Of a stretch of 64,000 bases of DNA, positions 28,718 to 38,372 are shown in pieces. Source of the stretch: Methanosarcina sp. MTP4. Its GTDB lineage: Archaea; Halobacteriota; Methanosarcinia; Methanosarcinales; Methanosarcinaceae. The notes beneath the pieces were generated by a model. That model made no database searches. It was given only the letters and a program-made list of their open reading frames with translations, and was not told the origin of the DNA. How positions within the stretch are numbered: the stretch's first letter is position 1; each line of letters starts with the position of its first letter. The stretch covers positions 3,682,808-3,746,807 of the forward strand of contig NZ_CP009505.1 in NCBI RefSeq assembly GCF_000970045.1, given 5' to 3'. The position numbers and the translations under genes are program-made.

Positions 28718-29914
28718 TCAATTCACCTGTTCAAATGAGGAGTCTAAATGTTTAAATGATAATTTCACCCATCCTAGAGGTTTGCCTTCAATTGTTAATC
28801 TCCTTGTTTTTGGAAAGTTGGATGAATATTTATTTGTTCCTGGTTTTCTGCCAAGTTGTAAATGTTCTCTTATAGAATTTTCAGTGTGTTTTCGATGATT
28901 TGAACTTTTTTCTAACGAACTTGTAAAATTAGGAAAAGAATCTAAGATCAAACCTATGGTTGTACTGTACCAGCCTCCACCCCAGCCGATATGCAAAATT
29001 GCTTCATTTTCTTCACATTTTAAAACTTCATTCCATAACATATCAAACTCATCAATTGTACTGTCACAATTGTAATTTTCCCACATATATTCCAGATGTT
29101 TTTCGAGAACATTCTTTGAAAATTCATTGCAAGCTTTGCAAATTGCCTGGACATTCATGTATTTTGCACAGGGATGGTTTTTGAAGTCTGGTTTCCCTTT
29201 ATTCTGGTTAAGCAAATATTCATCAAAAACAAGATCGAAAAATAGTTCAGAGCCAGCTTTCAAGTTCTCAACATACACGGGGATTTCCTGTGAGTTCCCA
29301 ACTATTTTGATTTCTGAAACCTCTAAATGATTTTTTCCTGCAATAATTGTATCTGAGGGTCTCATTACGCGAAGTATATCCGAATGTGTATCCTTTCCAA
29401 ACACGATTTTTGAAATATTGTCATCAAGAGATTTTAAGTCCCTGCCGGAAATTCTATGCTTCTTTAACCAGGGCTTCAGGCCATTCTGGACAATCTCAAC
29501 TCCGTCAGGCCTTTCTGTCAGGCTCTTCCACAATAATGCTGTCCTGATTGCTCCTTTTATGGATGAACCCGGTAAATACGGTCCTCCGCATTTTACGAAC
29601 TCCTTGATAGCAAACTCGGATTCTCGACTTCGCGTTTCAATTTTTGCATCAACGGCATAGGATGTAAAAGCATTGGGATCGATATTGTTTACATTCATAA
29701 ATCTGGTTATGGAAAAATCCCTGCCTGTGTAATATCTACGATTTTGCATCTCCTCTTTGAGGTCTATATTTTCCTTGATGCAGTGTTCAATGAATTTTTC
29801 AAAATTTATGAATTTGATTATCCCTTTTCTCTTATTCAGGTGAAAATCGACCATTTTCAGTTCGTTACCATTCCCAACATGCAGGGGAGATAAAAGTTTC
29901 ATACTGCATTTCAT
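28718..29914 (-). CDS. csm5: Csm5 RAMP subunit, type III-A
   Basis: Csm5 caps the 3' end of the crRNA in the Csm complex. The 398-aa protein begins CSMKLLSPLHVGNGNELK, a typical RAMP first strand, contains the glycine-rich YLPGSSIKGAIRTALL, and ends with a second G-rich segment (HIGWGGGWYSTTIG). These match Csm5. It overlaps csm4 by 4 nt (ATGA) and is followed at once by the TIR-CARF gene. Confidence 0.93.
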   Translation of the reverse strand: MKCSMKLLSPLHVGNGNELKMVDFHLNKRKGIIKFINFEKFIEHCIKENIDLKEEMQNRRYYTGRDFSITRFMNVNNIDPNAFTSYAVDAKIETRSRESEFAIKEFVKCGGPYLPGSSIKGAIRTALLWKSLTERPDGVEIVQNGLKPWLKKHRISGRDLKSLDDNISKIVFGKDTHSDILRVMRPSDTIIAGKNHLEVSEIKIVGNSQEIPVYVENLKAGSELFFDLVFDEYLLNQNKGKPDFKNHPCAKYMNVQAICKACNEFSKNVLEKHLEYMWENYNCDSTIDEFDMLWNEVLKCEENEAILHIGWGGGWYSTTIGLILDSFPNFTSSLEKSSNHRKHTENSIREHLQLGRKPGTNKYSSNFPKTRRLTIEGKPLGWVKLSFKHLDSSFEQVN

Positions 29915-30918
29915 GCTTTTTCATCCCCACTGATACTTATTGGGATCGAATAGGCAAACCCATAATGGTATATGTTTTTGATTTCTTCCAGGTCTGAATC
30001 GTCTTTGATCAGTTTGCCTTCAGGCTTTTTTTCAAATATGGACCCTTCCTTTATGAAAAGCCTCTGAGCTTTCTGAGAGGAATTTCCGGAGCCGTAGGGG
30101 TAAGCGTAGCCTCCTCTTAAAGAAAAGCCCCACCTTGCATTTTTATCAGAAAAAAGTTGTTTCTCATCGGTTGTTGGGTCCTCACTATCGTTTGGATAGA
30201 AGAGGGATAGAAGAAGATGGGCATCTGAATCCGGCAGTTCCAAATGAATTTCTTCTTCCTCAAGAGAAAAATTTCCGTATCCCCATGTTCTCTTTCCGCC
30301 GATTCCATCATGCTGGAGTAAACGCAGTGCTGAAAGCACTCTGTTTTCCAATTCTTTGTTTGCACATTCAAGGATGAACCAGATCCCTGAATCCTTTTTA
30401 AAACAAAATGAACCAAGGAAGTAGATACTGGATTCTGCGCTATCTCTACTTATGGACACCTTAGGAAGAAGTAATCCCGTTCCAAATCCTGAATCTTCAC
30501 ACTCTTTTGCAGCTTCGTTTTCCGTGATTTCTTTGAGGTCATTTTCCGATAATTCCTTTTCTGCAATCCATTTTTCAAAAAAATCTTTAGTTAGATAACT
30601 GGTCTTTTTTAATTTTTTAGAATAATCCTGAAGTAAGTCTTCATCAATATTCGCCCTGCTCATAGGTTTAGGAAAATAAAGGATTTTATCTGCGAAGGGA
30701 AAACCTGAAGAGATCCTGAAAAGGGGTTCGGTTTCAAAATTCTTGAGAAAATCTGTTACCCATTTTCTTCCATAGAGTTTTGCAAGAGCGTTGCAGATTG
30801 CGTTGAATATGGTGTCCGAGTGCAGTACAAGACTGCTTTCCTCAAGCCCGATTCCAATTTCTCCGATATGCAGGGGGGAAGTGAAATTAAGCTTTACAAT
30901 CTTGACGTTCTCAGGCAT
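29911..30918 (-). CDS. csm4: Csm4 RAMP subunit, type III-A
   Basis: Csm4 binds the crRNA 5' handle and contacts Cas10. The 335-aa protein starts VKLNFTSPLHIGEIG, has SDTIFNAICNAL, and a C-terminal glycine-rich GIGGKRTWGYGNF, all as in Csm4. It overlaps csm3 by 8 nt and csm5 by 4 nt, indicating translational coupling. Confidence 0.94.
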   Translation of the reverse strand: MPENVKIVKLNFTSPLHIGEIGIGLEESSLVLHSDTIFNAICNALAKLYGRKWVTDFLKNFETEPLFRISSGFPFADKILYFPKPMSRANIDEDLLQDYSKKLKKTSYLTKDFFEKWIAEKELSENDLKEITENEAAKECEDSGFGTGLLLPKVSISRDSAESSIYFLGSFCFKKDSGIWFILECANKELENRVLSALRLLQHDGIGGKRTWGYGNFSLEEEEIHLELPDSDAHLLLSLFYPNDSEDPTTDEKQLFSDKNARWGFSLRGGYAYPYGSGNSSQKAQRLFIKEGSIFEKKPEGKLIKDDSDLEEIKNIYHYGFAYSIPISISGDEKA

Positions 30919-31705
30919 TCTTTTCCCCTGTGAAGCTGCTTATTATATCTTCTACTGAGATTATCTCTTCTTCTGACTTGTTTTCCAGAATGAGACTCTC
31001 ATCACCGGAAATGTAGTATTTCTTTGGATATCCGGTATACCTTATATTTTCAAATTTTACCTTTCCATAACCTCTTGAACCGTGGCCACCAAGAGCATCC
31101 TGTTCGAGCAATTTCAAAGCCATCTGGATTCTTGTGATGTCTTCTTCAAGCTCAGCTTCTTCTTCGGCATCATAAACAAGTTCGAACTCGAATCTGGCTC
31201 CTGCCGGAACCCTTTCGATCTGCCTCGGGTTTGCTGCCGAACTTATCCGATCGATGCTGTTTTCAAACTTCCACTCAGTGTAGGGGAGACCGGTGTCAAT
31301 ATTTAACAGTTCCTTGTCATTTGAAAGGAGCATGTCCCGGACAATTAAACGGCTGGGAATATTCTTTTGATCTTTAGTATCCTCATCTTTTTTACTGCTC
31401 CCGAAAAGTCTGCAGATTTCACAGTGTTTGTCCGTGCAGACATGCACATTGATATCGGGCTTACTGCTTATTCTAACGAGGTCTTTTTCCAGGGCCTTTT
31501 CGGAGAGGCTTCTTAGTTTTCCTTTCAATGAACTGCCAGGAATATATGGAAGATCTGTTAGCGGATCCCGGACTACGGGACTGTCGATACCTCCAATCTT
31601 TACCGTTTCTTTAGAAGCCCCGATGTGCATACCGGTAACTACTATCATATCACCTGTGATCTTAATCTTTCCAAGAAATTTGAGTTTCATAGGTTCTTCA
31701 CTCAT
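30911..31705 (-). CDS. csm3: Csm3 backbone RNase, type III-A
   Basis: Csm3 forms the helical backbone of the complex and cuts target RNA every 6 nt. The 264-aa protein has GGIDSPVVRDP with the likely catalytic Asp41, then YIPGSSLKGKLRSL, a cysteine cluster CTDKHCEICRLFG, and the C-terminal DALGGHGSRGYGKV. Conservation of the Asp suggests target cleavage is active. It starts right after the csm2 stop. Confidence 0.96.
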   Translation of the reverse strand: MSEEPMKLKFLGKIKITGDMIVVTGMHIGASKETVKIGGIDSPVVRDPLTDLPYIPGSSLKGKLRSLSEKALEKDLVRISSKPDINVHVCTDKHCEICRLFGSSKKDEDTKDQKNIPSRLIVRDMLLSNDKELLNIDTGLPYTEWKFENSIDRISSAANPRQIERVPAGARFEFELVYDAEEEAELEEDITRIQMALKLLEQDALGGHGSRGYGKVKFENIRYTGYPKKYYISGDESLILENKSEEEIISVEDIISSFTGEKNA

Positions 31706-32224
31706 TTAATCACGCCCCCCTGCAAGTTTGTGATATGCTATTACACCTTCAAGCAGCGTCACAACCAGCTCGAACTGTTTATTATTCAAATCCGTGTTTT
31801 CCGGGAATCTTTCGTTGTCAAGCATGGAATCAAGGAGGTCTGTCAACCTTGTAAGATTAGAATTACGAGCTGTTATGTATGCAAGGTTAAGTTTTAATTT
31901 TGAAATATCGGCAGGCTTGATTCCAGACGTTTTTGTTTTCTCTATTTTTGTTTTCTCTTTAACTATCTGGAAGCCGGTAAGCAACCTGCGTAGCTGGGTG
32001 AATGTGATTTTGTCTTTTGAAAGTTTAATGCCCATTATGCAGGAAGCGTTCAGAATTTTGGAAGAATCAATATCTGAACCTGACATTAACGGCCGGATGT
32101 ACACCCTTTCTTCCTTTTCGTACCACTTGTTAATCATCCATGAATCAGAATTTTTTGCCACATTACACAGCTCGATTAATCTTCCTATTTTAAGTAAGTT
32201 TGAAAGTTCATTATCTTCACTCAT
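31706..32224 (-). CDS. csm2: Csm2 small subunit, type III-A
   Basis: Csm2 is the small helical subunit along the Csm backbone. The 172-aa protein is alpha-rich, with SKDKITFTQLRRLLTGFQIV and LNLAYITARN near the middle, matching the conserved part of the family. It is longer than many Csm2 proteins because of an N-terminal extension (about 50 residues). Its ATG overlaps the cas10 stop, as expected for this operon order. Confidence 0.9.
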   Translation of the reverse strand: MSEDNELSNLLKIGRLIELCNVAKNSDSWMINKWYEKEERVYIRPLMSGSDIDSSKILNASCIMGIKLSKDKITFTQLRRLLTGFQIVKEKTKIEKTKTSGIKPADISKLKLNLAYITARNSNLTRLTDLLDSMLDNERFPENTDLNNKQFELVVTLLEGVIAYHKLAGGRD

Positions 32225-34767
32225 TAATTCACCTTCCTTCCCCGTAGATCCAAAATATTCAGAGGCAGATCGATATCATAAATCGGATTCACTTTTTCGT
32301 CAGGAACAGAATAGAAATATTTTCTTAGTTTGTTATTTTTATCAAGGATTTTCTTCAGGTCTTTATTCCGTGAAACAAAATAATGTAACTGGATAACCCA
32401 GTTGGCTTTTTCAGGATCTTTACAATACATTTCTCTCGCATCGAGAAGCTTTCTCACCATGGTTTTGGAGGAATTTCCTTTTTCTTTCATGATGTACCAG
32501 AAAAAAGGTTCAAAATTAGAGAAGAGTTTCCTTGCGTCTTCCCATTCAAGGGAGTCTTTTATTTCTTCAAAATCTTTTATTTCTTTAAACGTCTCTAAAA
32601 TATGATCCTTCCCCACACCCCTATTAAGGAGATAGACCCTGTTTCTGCCTTCATCTTTGGAACATTCTTCTTTATTTCCGCAGACTCTGGCAATCTGGTA
32701 CAGTGGGTGTTTATTATTGAAGATAGAAAATCCGGCTGAAATCGTAACGTGCGGATTCTCAGCTACATATTTGCGGAACAAACCTTGAATGTCAAAACAG
32801 AGTTCAAAAACGTCATCCCAAGCTCCGAGTATGAAAAGATCGTCACCGCCTGCATAGACTATGCTGATATTACGTGAAGGGTCTCTACTCTTTACAAGGT
32901 TTGGCGAATTGCTCTGCCAGTTGCAGACGTCCAAGACATTTTCTTCATCAAATTCTCCGAGAAAGTTTAGATAACCTTTGAAGAAATAGTTCATCATCCT
33001 AGATAAACTGGATATCCTGGTGATTGTTCGCCGATTATCGGGAAGCCCTAATGTGAAAATCTTTCCGAGATTGTCAACATCCATCCGGACCGCACCGAGC
33101 TTCTTCGAGCCCTCCGATTTATCCGCAAGCTGCTCAAAGGTAAGGAGTTGCCTGTCAGTTTCCTTTTCATCGGATTTGGCACAGTAAATAGCAATAGGCA
33201 AAGATGAAACATGAATATCAGGAGGAATTTTTTTACTTTTCATCAGGTTAATTATTTCACCTGTATCAAAGTTGTTAACAGCATATACTGAGGAAGACTT
33301 ACTGACCGTCCCCATTGTCTCTTTATCCATAATCTTCATCGTACTGAATGGTATGGAAAAGCCTTCGCCCCTGTACTTTGTTTTTAATATGTAGAACGAA
33401 TCACCTAACCTGGCCAGTTCACTTCCAATTTTCATCTGTTCACGGCAAAGGGGACAAAATGCCACATCCTCTTCATCAACCGATTCCAGATCTTTATATG
33501 GAGTTCTCTTCCTGCATGCATCACAGGGATCGCCTTTGTCTCCAAGTTCCAGTATTTTTGAAGGATTCTTTTCAAGTGCCGACTGATATTTTTGAGCCTT
33601 CTTCAATGAGTTTTTCTGGTTAATATCCATCCATATCTTGCTGAAATTTTCAAACTTCTTCCCGCAGAAAGGAATACAGGAAAGAGCCACGTAAAGGCTG
33701 CTACTGAGTCCGTTGGCAATTAGCCAGCCTTCCGAACCCTTTCCTTCCAGGTTATTTTCTATTCCATAAAGGTCATTTTCTATTTCTTTCAATTTATTTT
33801 TTGCATCCTCAGTGTTTGGAGCAAGAATGTAAAAATTTCCGCCTCCGGAATAGAGAATGTTTGTCTTCGGAAGCCCGAGCCTTTCAACTATCTCGTGTAC
33901 GATGTCCTCGCAGAACATCTCCAGATAAAAGGACCGTCCTCTGAGAAGCCTCATAGCCCCTTTAGAGGAAATACGGTATATGAAGTCCTGGATTCCGGAA
34001 ACATCCCCACCTATTAGCAGATAATTTTCAGCCTTCAAATCGGAAATTTCATTCACAAGATCCTTTTCGAGTTCCTTTTCATGGAGCCTGTACATGCAGG
34101 AAGCAATCGCACAGGTTGTCTTGAGGTGATCAAAAAGTGAAATATCATTGTTCGCACCAGAACCGGCCGGAATAAATGCAGTGTTCTGCTCAAGGAACAT
34201 CAACAGGAGGTCTTCGTTAATCCGGTTCTCGTCGAGGTCCAGGAGTTTTCCAAAGAAATCCTTGAAAGATTTGTATATCTCTCCACATCCCTCCTCTGCC
34301 AGGGCAGGCAGGTCTTCCTTTAACCAGGGATACACAAAGGCCTTCGAGTCAAGTTTTACGGAAGGATAGTACTTTATGGGAACTTCAAACTTCTTACCCT
34401 CCTTCTCCTCCTTGATCCCCGAGATCCCCGAAAAAACAGACCTCAAAAGGTGCTTTCCAGCGGCATCTTCTCCATCACTACCGTCATTACCTGAAGAAAG
34501 CCTGGAAGCTTCCCTCACCATCCATAAAAGGTTCCTGGATTTTTGGCTCAGCCCCTCCTCCACAATTTCATCAACCGATCGGGCATGGTGATACTTCGCA
34601 AACGCAGAAAAGCCTTCGGTGTTCGCAAACGAGCTGAGAAACTCAAATCCCCTCTCAGCATGCCCTTTCGCCTCACCTTCAGGAGCCGGCACAACATGCC
34701 CTATGTCATGCAGCAGAGCTCCTATTTTCAGAAAAAGATAATCAGAATTGGTGTCACTTTTAGACAT
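32224..34767 (-). CDS. cas10: Cas10 (Csm1) with intact HD and cyclase sites
   Basis: Cas10 is the signature subunit of type III systems; on target RNA binding it cuts single-stranded DNA and makes cyclic oligoadenylate. The 847-aa protein has an HD nuclease motif at residues 20-21 (LLHDIGHV) with HAERG downstream. The first Palm domain begins at GGDVSGIQDFIY (about 253), zinc cysteines lie at about 415, 418, 438 and 441, and the second Palm domain carries YAGGDDLFILG (GGDD 640-643). All key residues are present, so DNase and signalling activities are expected. It is the first gene of the csm operon; the signal most likely acts on the two CARF proteins at its end. Confidence 0.97.
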   Translation of the reverse strand: MSKSDTNSDYLFLKIGALLHDIGHVVPAPEGEAKGHAERGFEFLSSFANTEGFSAFAKYHHARSVDEIVEEGLSQKSRNLLWMVREASRLSSGNDGSDGEDAAGKHLLRSVFSGISGIKEEKEGKKFEVPIKYYPSVKLDSKAFVYPWLKEDLPALAEEGCGEIYKSFKDFFGKLLDLDENRINEDLLLMFLEQNTAFIPAGSGANNDISLFDHLKTTCAIASCMYRLHEKELEKDLVNEISDLKAENYLLIGGDVSGIQDFIYRISSKGAMRLLRGRSFYLEMFCEDIVHEIVERLGLPKTNILYSGGGNFYILAPNTEDAKNKLKEIENDLYGIENNLEGKGSEGWLIANGLSSSLYVALSCIPFCGKKFENFSKIWMDINQKNSLKKAQKYQSALEKNPSKILELGDKGDPCDACRKRTPYKDLESVDEEDVAFCPLCREQMKIGSELARLGDSFYILKTKYRGEGFSIPFSTMKIMDKETMGTVSKSSSVYAVNNFDTGEIINLMKSKKIPPDIHVSSLPIAIYCAKSDEKETDRQLLTFEQLADKSEGSKKLGAVRMDVDNLGKIFTLGLPDNRRTITRISSLSRMMNYFFKGYLNFLGEFDEENVLDVCNWQSNSPNLVKSRDPSRNISIVYAGGDDLFILGAWDDVFELCFDIQGLFRKYVAENPHVTISAGFSIFNNKHPLYQIARVCGNKEECSKDEGRNRVYLLNRGVGKDHILETFKEIKDFEEIKDSLEWEDARKLFSNFEPFFWYIMKEKGNSSKTMVRKLLDAREMYCKDPEKANWVIQLHYFVSRNKDLKKILDKNNKLRKYFYSVPDEKVNPIYDIDLPLNILDLRGRKVN

Positions 34768-34794
34768 TATGGAATTGTTTAGTTATAGAATATT

Positions 34795-34860
34795 TAAACA
34801 TTTCTAAATATTTTCAGAAATTTTGAGATATAAAATCAGAAAAAATATAAAAAAAGTTGT
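34795..34860 (-). promoter_or_regulatory. Promoter region of the cas10-csm operon
   Basis: The AT-rich gap between cas10 and array B2 contains, on the minus strand, TTTTATATCTC near 34820-34830, a good archaeal TATA box about 60 bp before the ATG. No ribosome site is obvious at the cas10 start. The exact start point is not determined. Confidence 0.5.
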
Positions 34861-34891
34861 TGTTTTTATACTTGCTTTATCCACGTTTAAG

Positions 34892-35878
34892 GCTTCAATC
34901 CTTGTTTTGCTGGAAGCTGTTTTGCAACTTGGCTATTACATGTTTACTCTGCCACTTTTAAAAAATAGTTTCAATCCTTGTTTTGCTGGAAGCTGTTTTG
35001 CAACAAGAGAGAGATGACTGGAACCGTTTGGTTCTAGAAGTTTCAATCCTTGTTTTGCTGGAAGCTGTTTTGCAACCTTGTCCATATAGATGACATCTTG
35101 TTATACTTTACATGTTTCAATCCTTGTTTTGCTGGAAGCTGTTTTGCAACTGTCTATTTGGACGTCTCTGATGAATCAAAATACACCGAGGTTTCAATCC
35201 TTGTTTTGCTGGAAGCTGTTTTGCAACTACTGTCTGCGGTTTTTGTGGTAGGGTATGAATATAGTTTCAATCCTTGTTTTGCTGGAAGCTGTTTTGCAAC
35301 TTGAGCTATGTGAGTAAAGCAAGATTATCAAGACGAATGGTTTCAATCCTTGTTTTGCTGGAAGCTGTTTTGCAACTCTGGTAGTTCTTAGGGACGGCAA
35401 AGAAATTTATGTTTCAATCCTTGTTTTGCTGGAAGCTGTTTTGCAACAAATCACTAAACATGGAAGAAGGGACAGAAATTTGTTTCAATCCTTGTTTTGC
35501 TGGAAGCTGTTTTGCAACTGGAGGAATTTGCTTCTTCCCCGCGTTCGGAGGAGGTTTCAATCCTTGTTTTGCTGGAAGCTGTTTTGCAACCAAATGGCTA
35601 TCAGTAGCGGGCAACCTTATTTAGTGTTTCAATCCTTGTTTTGCTGGAAGCTGTTTTGCAACTTTGGGTTCCACAAAATTCTTTTTTCAGATTAAAGAGT
35701 TTCAATCCTTGTTTTGCTGGAAGCTGTTTTGCAACCCGGAATAGAAGTTTCCGTTGATGAGGAAATAAAGTTTCAATCCTTGTTTTGCTGGAAGCTGTTT
35801 TGCAACAAATATTTTGGGTCTGGTCTTGTACGAAGGGCATAGTTTCAATCCTTGTTTTGCTGGAAGCTGTTTTGCAAC
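34892..35878 (-). CRISPR. CRISPR array B2, 14 repeats, type III-A-associated family
   Basis: Fourteen 37-nt repeats of the GTTTTGCAAC-ending family. The first (34892-34928) has a T-to-C change near its outer end, consistent with the trailer side next to the cas10 promoter. The leader lies on the right. Spacer at about 35001-35038 contains a hairpin (GGAACC/GGTTCT). Confidence 0.98.
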
Positions 35879-36190
35879 AGGGTTTCAAAAAGCCCTATTA
35901 AGCCTTTATTTTCAAAATAGAGCAATTTTTTCCGCATACCCATTTTGGCAATTTCCGCTGATCTCCCTGTTACACTATAGTATATAAAGATCAGCGGCAT
36001 ATTAATTTTTCGAAAATGAACTGGCTGATGTTGATATTATATTCTAAGAATGTACAATTATGTACATTGGGGTGAATTTCTTTAGAAACTTGGGGTAGAT
36101 CCGCGGAAATCAACCTGTTCATTTTGTGTATATTCAAGCCTATTGATGTTGAAACTGAATTTCGCACCTCGAGGGTCCGGAAATGAAAAC
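35879..36190 (-). promoter_or_regulatory. Leader of array B2
   Basis: Nearly identical to the leaders of B1 and B3 over about 300 bp, from AGGGTTTCAAAAAGCCCTAT onward. It has the TATA box and the paired CCGCTGATC (35955-35963) and GATCAGCGG (35989-35997). The third half-site near 36098 has changed to GATCCGCGG. Identity with the other leaders ends near 36190; no cas1 follows, and the flanking gene is cas6. Confidence 0.85.
35955..35997 (-). promoter_or_regulatory. Palindromic operator around leader B2 TATA box
   Basis: Same 9-bp inverted arms and 43-bp span as in leaders B1 and B3, enclosing TATATAAAG. Conservation of both arms across three leaders supports a real binding site; the binding protein is not known. 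Confidence 0.6.
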
Positions 36191-36321
36191 TCCTTTGTGA
36201 TTTTTGGGGTTTGGGTTTGAAGACAGGTTTACTGGCGGCTGAGTTACTGAAAATTTGTAGATTTGATGGTGCAAAATCGGATTTTTGCAAAAAAGTGGGG
36301 AGAAAGAGCTGGAAGGGAGAT

Positions 36322-36993
36322 TCAGTTGTCCCGGTATACGCGGATTTTTCGGACGGTGCCTCTGCCCATTGCTGTGGATTTGCCAATTCCCATATAGTCG
36401 GGGATGCAGAAGTTTGCCATGAAACCGCCGTAGAAGGAGAGGAAGTTTACGTCTTTGTACTCGCTATTTGTTACCCTTACATCGAGGTCGCATTTGATCC
36501 GGTCGGGGACGGTGTAGCCGAGGCCTTTTGACATGGAAAGGAGGTTTCCCGTGAGGATTCTGCGGAGCATTTCTTTTTGCTCTTCCAGGGTTTTGAGCTG
36601 CATGAACTTTTCGTGGTTTTCCTGGTTCAGGGGGAGCCAGGGGGTAAGGAACTCGTAGAAGTAGATCTTGTCCGAAAGCCCGAATTCCTGGTTCTTGATC
36701 GTCATGGACCGCTGGATTATCTCGTACTCGGTTTCCCCCAGCCTGACCGAGTCAAAGTCGTCAAAGATCTCTTTCAGGACATCGATTCCTTCGTTTATGC
36801 CCAGGATGAGGGGCCTTTTCCCGACCACCTTGTACTGGATTGTAGGATAACCGTACACGAATTTGTCCGTGTTGTGGTTGTGAAGCTGGACGTATTCGTT
36901 GAATTTCGTGGCGAAAAAGCCTCGGGTGCAGAGGATGTTTTCCTTGAATTCCTTTGTGGACTTGAAGGACATTTCGAGGGTTTTGAGTTTCAT
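36322..36993 (-). CDS. cas6: Cas6 pre-crRNA endoribonuclease, type III-A island
   Basis: This second Cas6 (223 aa from the ATG at 36993) shares motifs with the I-B copy: RGFFATKFNEY, YGYPTIQYKVVGKRPLILG, TPWLPLNQENHEKF and the C-terminal IPDYMGIGKSTAMGRG. It probably processes the B-family repeats. It lies 62 nt downstream of the reverse transcriptase stop-to-start junction, on the same strand, so the two are likely co-transcribed. The frame is open to 37005 (GTG), an alternative start. Confidence 0.9.
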   Translation of the reverse strand: MKLKTLEMSFKSTKEFKENILCTRGFFATKFNEYVQLHNHNTDKFVYGYPTIQYKVVGKRPLILGINEGIDVLKEIFDDFDSVRLGETEYEIIQRSMTIKNQEFGLSDKIYFYEFLTPWLPLNQENHEKFMQLKTLEEQKEMLRRILTGNLLSMSKGLGYTVPDRIKCDLDVRVTNSEYKDVNFLSFYGGFMANFCIPDYMGIGKSTAMGRGTVRKIRVYRDN

Positions 36994-37055
36994 GTTGACC
37001 AGCACGGGATAGCCTGAAATTTTTTAAGGTGCAAAATTAAAAAAGAGTTGACCGG

Positions 37056-38372
37056 TTAAAAAGCTTTTGAAACTCCCCTGTCCTCTCCGCCTTCTCCACC
37101 TCCCCCGTCTCCTCTACATCCCCAGTCCCCTCCGTTTCTTCCTTCACCCTGCGCCGTAGAAGCTTCCAGTTCCCGTGACTTCCTTATATATTCACGGAGC
37201 TGGGCGTTGAAATAGCGCTGGATCTCCTCAAGCCCCTCGGTGTACTCCGTGTGCCGGTAATAATAGTACCAGGGGCACACAACCTTCTGGACCTCCTCAA
37301 GCACAGATTCCAGGGGCTCTGGAGCCTGTGGGTTGAATTCCGTTGCTTTTTCTATGGCTTCAATCACCCTTCTGACCGAGCCATCGGTGGGAGTTATCCG
37401 GATTTTCCCTTCAAGCCCCTCTTCGGAAGAGACCTCCAGAAAGTAATAGCCAAGGAATTCAAACCCCTTTTCAAGATTGCTTATCAGGGTCTTTTCCTTG
37501 TTTACTTCAAGGTCCAGGTCTGCAAGGACTTTCCTTATGCGAGCGAACTCCACCCAGTTCTTGCCAAGAACCACAAAATCATCCGCATACCTTACAAGCC
37601 GCTCCCCGGGCTCTCCCGCATCCCCTGCAAAAACCTCCCGCTTCCAGCACTTATCGAATTGATCGAGGTAGATGTTCACGAGCAGGGGAGAGATAACCCC
37701 TCCCTGCAGCACTCCTTTTTCGGGATAGGATACGGAGCCTCCCTTCACAACCCCTACCTTCAGCCAGGACTCGATGAGGGACAGAACATATTTGTCCCCG
37801 ATCCTTGTTTTCAGGCAGTCCATGAGCTTTTCATGGGGGATATTGTCGAAGCAGTCCTTCACGTCCCCTTTGACCACCCGGTTCATTCCGGTTTCCAGCC
37901 ACCTGTACACCTCAAGGCTTGCAAGTCTCGTGGACCTGCAGGGCCGAAAGCCAAAGGAAGAGTCCTCGAAATCCGCCTCGAAGATAGGCTCGATCACCAG
38001 CTTCACCGCCCCCTGGACAAGCCTGTCCTTCACAGTCATGATCCCGAGATGCCTTTTGCCTCCGCTGTCCTTCGGGATATCGACTCTGCGCACGTTTTCA
38101 GCCCTGTACCTCTCCGTTTTCAGCTCCTCTCTCACAGTCCGCAAAAACTCTTCCACGCCTGCCTCCTCGACCTGCCTGATAGAAAGAAAATCCACACCTG
38201 CTGCACTGCTGTCCCTGTTCAGGTTCTCCCAGGCTGCATGCAGAACCTCTTTTCTCACGAGCAGCTTTTTCAGGTGCTTGAAACGCTTTTCCTTCCTGCT
38301 GCTCGCTTTCCGGTACAGCTTCAATTGGAGATCTGCAACAGCTTGACTGCGATGACGACAATCTTCGCCCAT
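37056..38372 (-). CDS. Group-II-intron-like reverse transcriptase in CRISPR adaptation context
   Basis: The 438-aa protein has the ordered reverse transcriptase blocks: GFRPCRSTRLA, Asp170 in KGDVKDCFDNIPHEKL, VLQGGVISPLLVNIYLDQ, the catalytic YADD at 262-265, and EFLGYYF. A maturase-like X region (YRHTEYTEGLEEIQRYFN) follows, but no HNH endonuclease. The C-terminal tail is glycine and acid rich (GGDWGCRGDGGGGEGGEDRG). GGAGGG stands 6 nt before the ATG. It is upstream of cas6 and 2 kb from cas1-cas2, with array B3 and its leader between, so I infer a role in taking spacers from RNA. I saw no group II intron RNA around it, which argues against a simple mobile intron. Confidence 0.85.
   Translation of the reverse strand: MGEDCRHRSQAVADLQLKLYRKASSRKEKRFKHLKKLLVRKEVLHAAWENLNRDSSAAGVDFLSIRQVEEAGVEEFLRTVREELKTERYRAENVRRVDIPKDSGGKRHLGIMTVKDRLVQGAVKLVIEPIFEADFEDSSFGFRPCRSTRLASLEVYRWLETGMNRVVKGDVKDCFDNIPHEKLMDCLKTRIGDKYVLSLIESWLKVGVVKGGSVSYPEKGVLQGGVISPLLVNIYLDQFDKCWKREVFAGDAGEPGERLVRYADDFVVLGKNWVEFARIRKVLADLDLEVNKEKTLISNLEKGFEFLGYYFLEVSSEEGLEGKIRITPTDGSVRRVIEAIEKATEFNPQAPEPLESVLEEVQKVVCPWYYYYRHTEYTEGLEEIQRYFNAQLREYIRKSRELEASTAQGEGRNGGDWGCRGDGGGGEGGEDRGVSKAF

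Noticed and set aside
36211-37017. Plus-strand frames opposite cas6 at 36.3-37.0 kb
   Set aside because: They are shadows of the Cas6 gene, whose motifs match the I-B copy.
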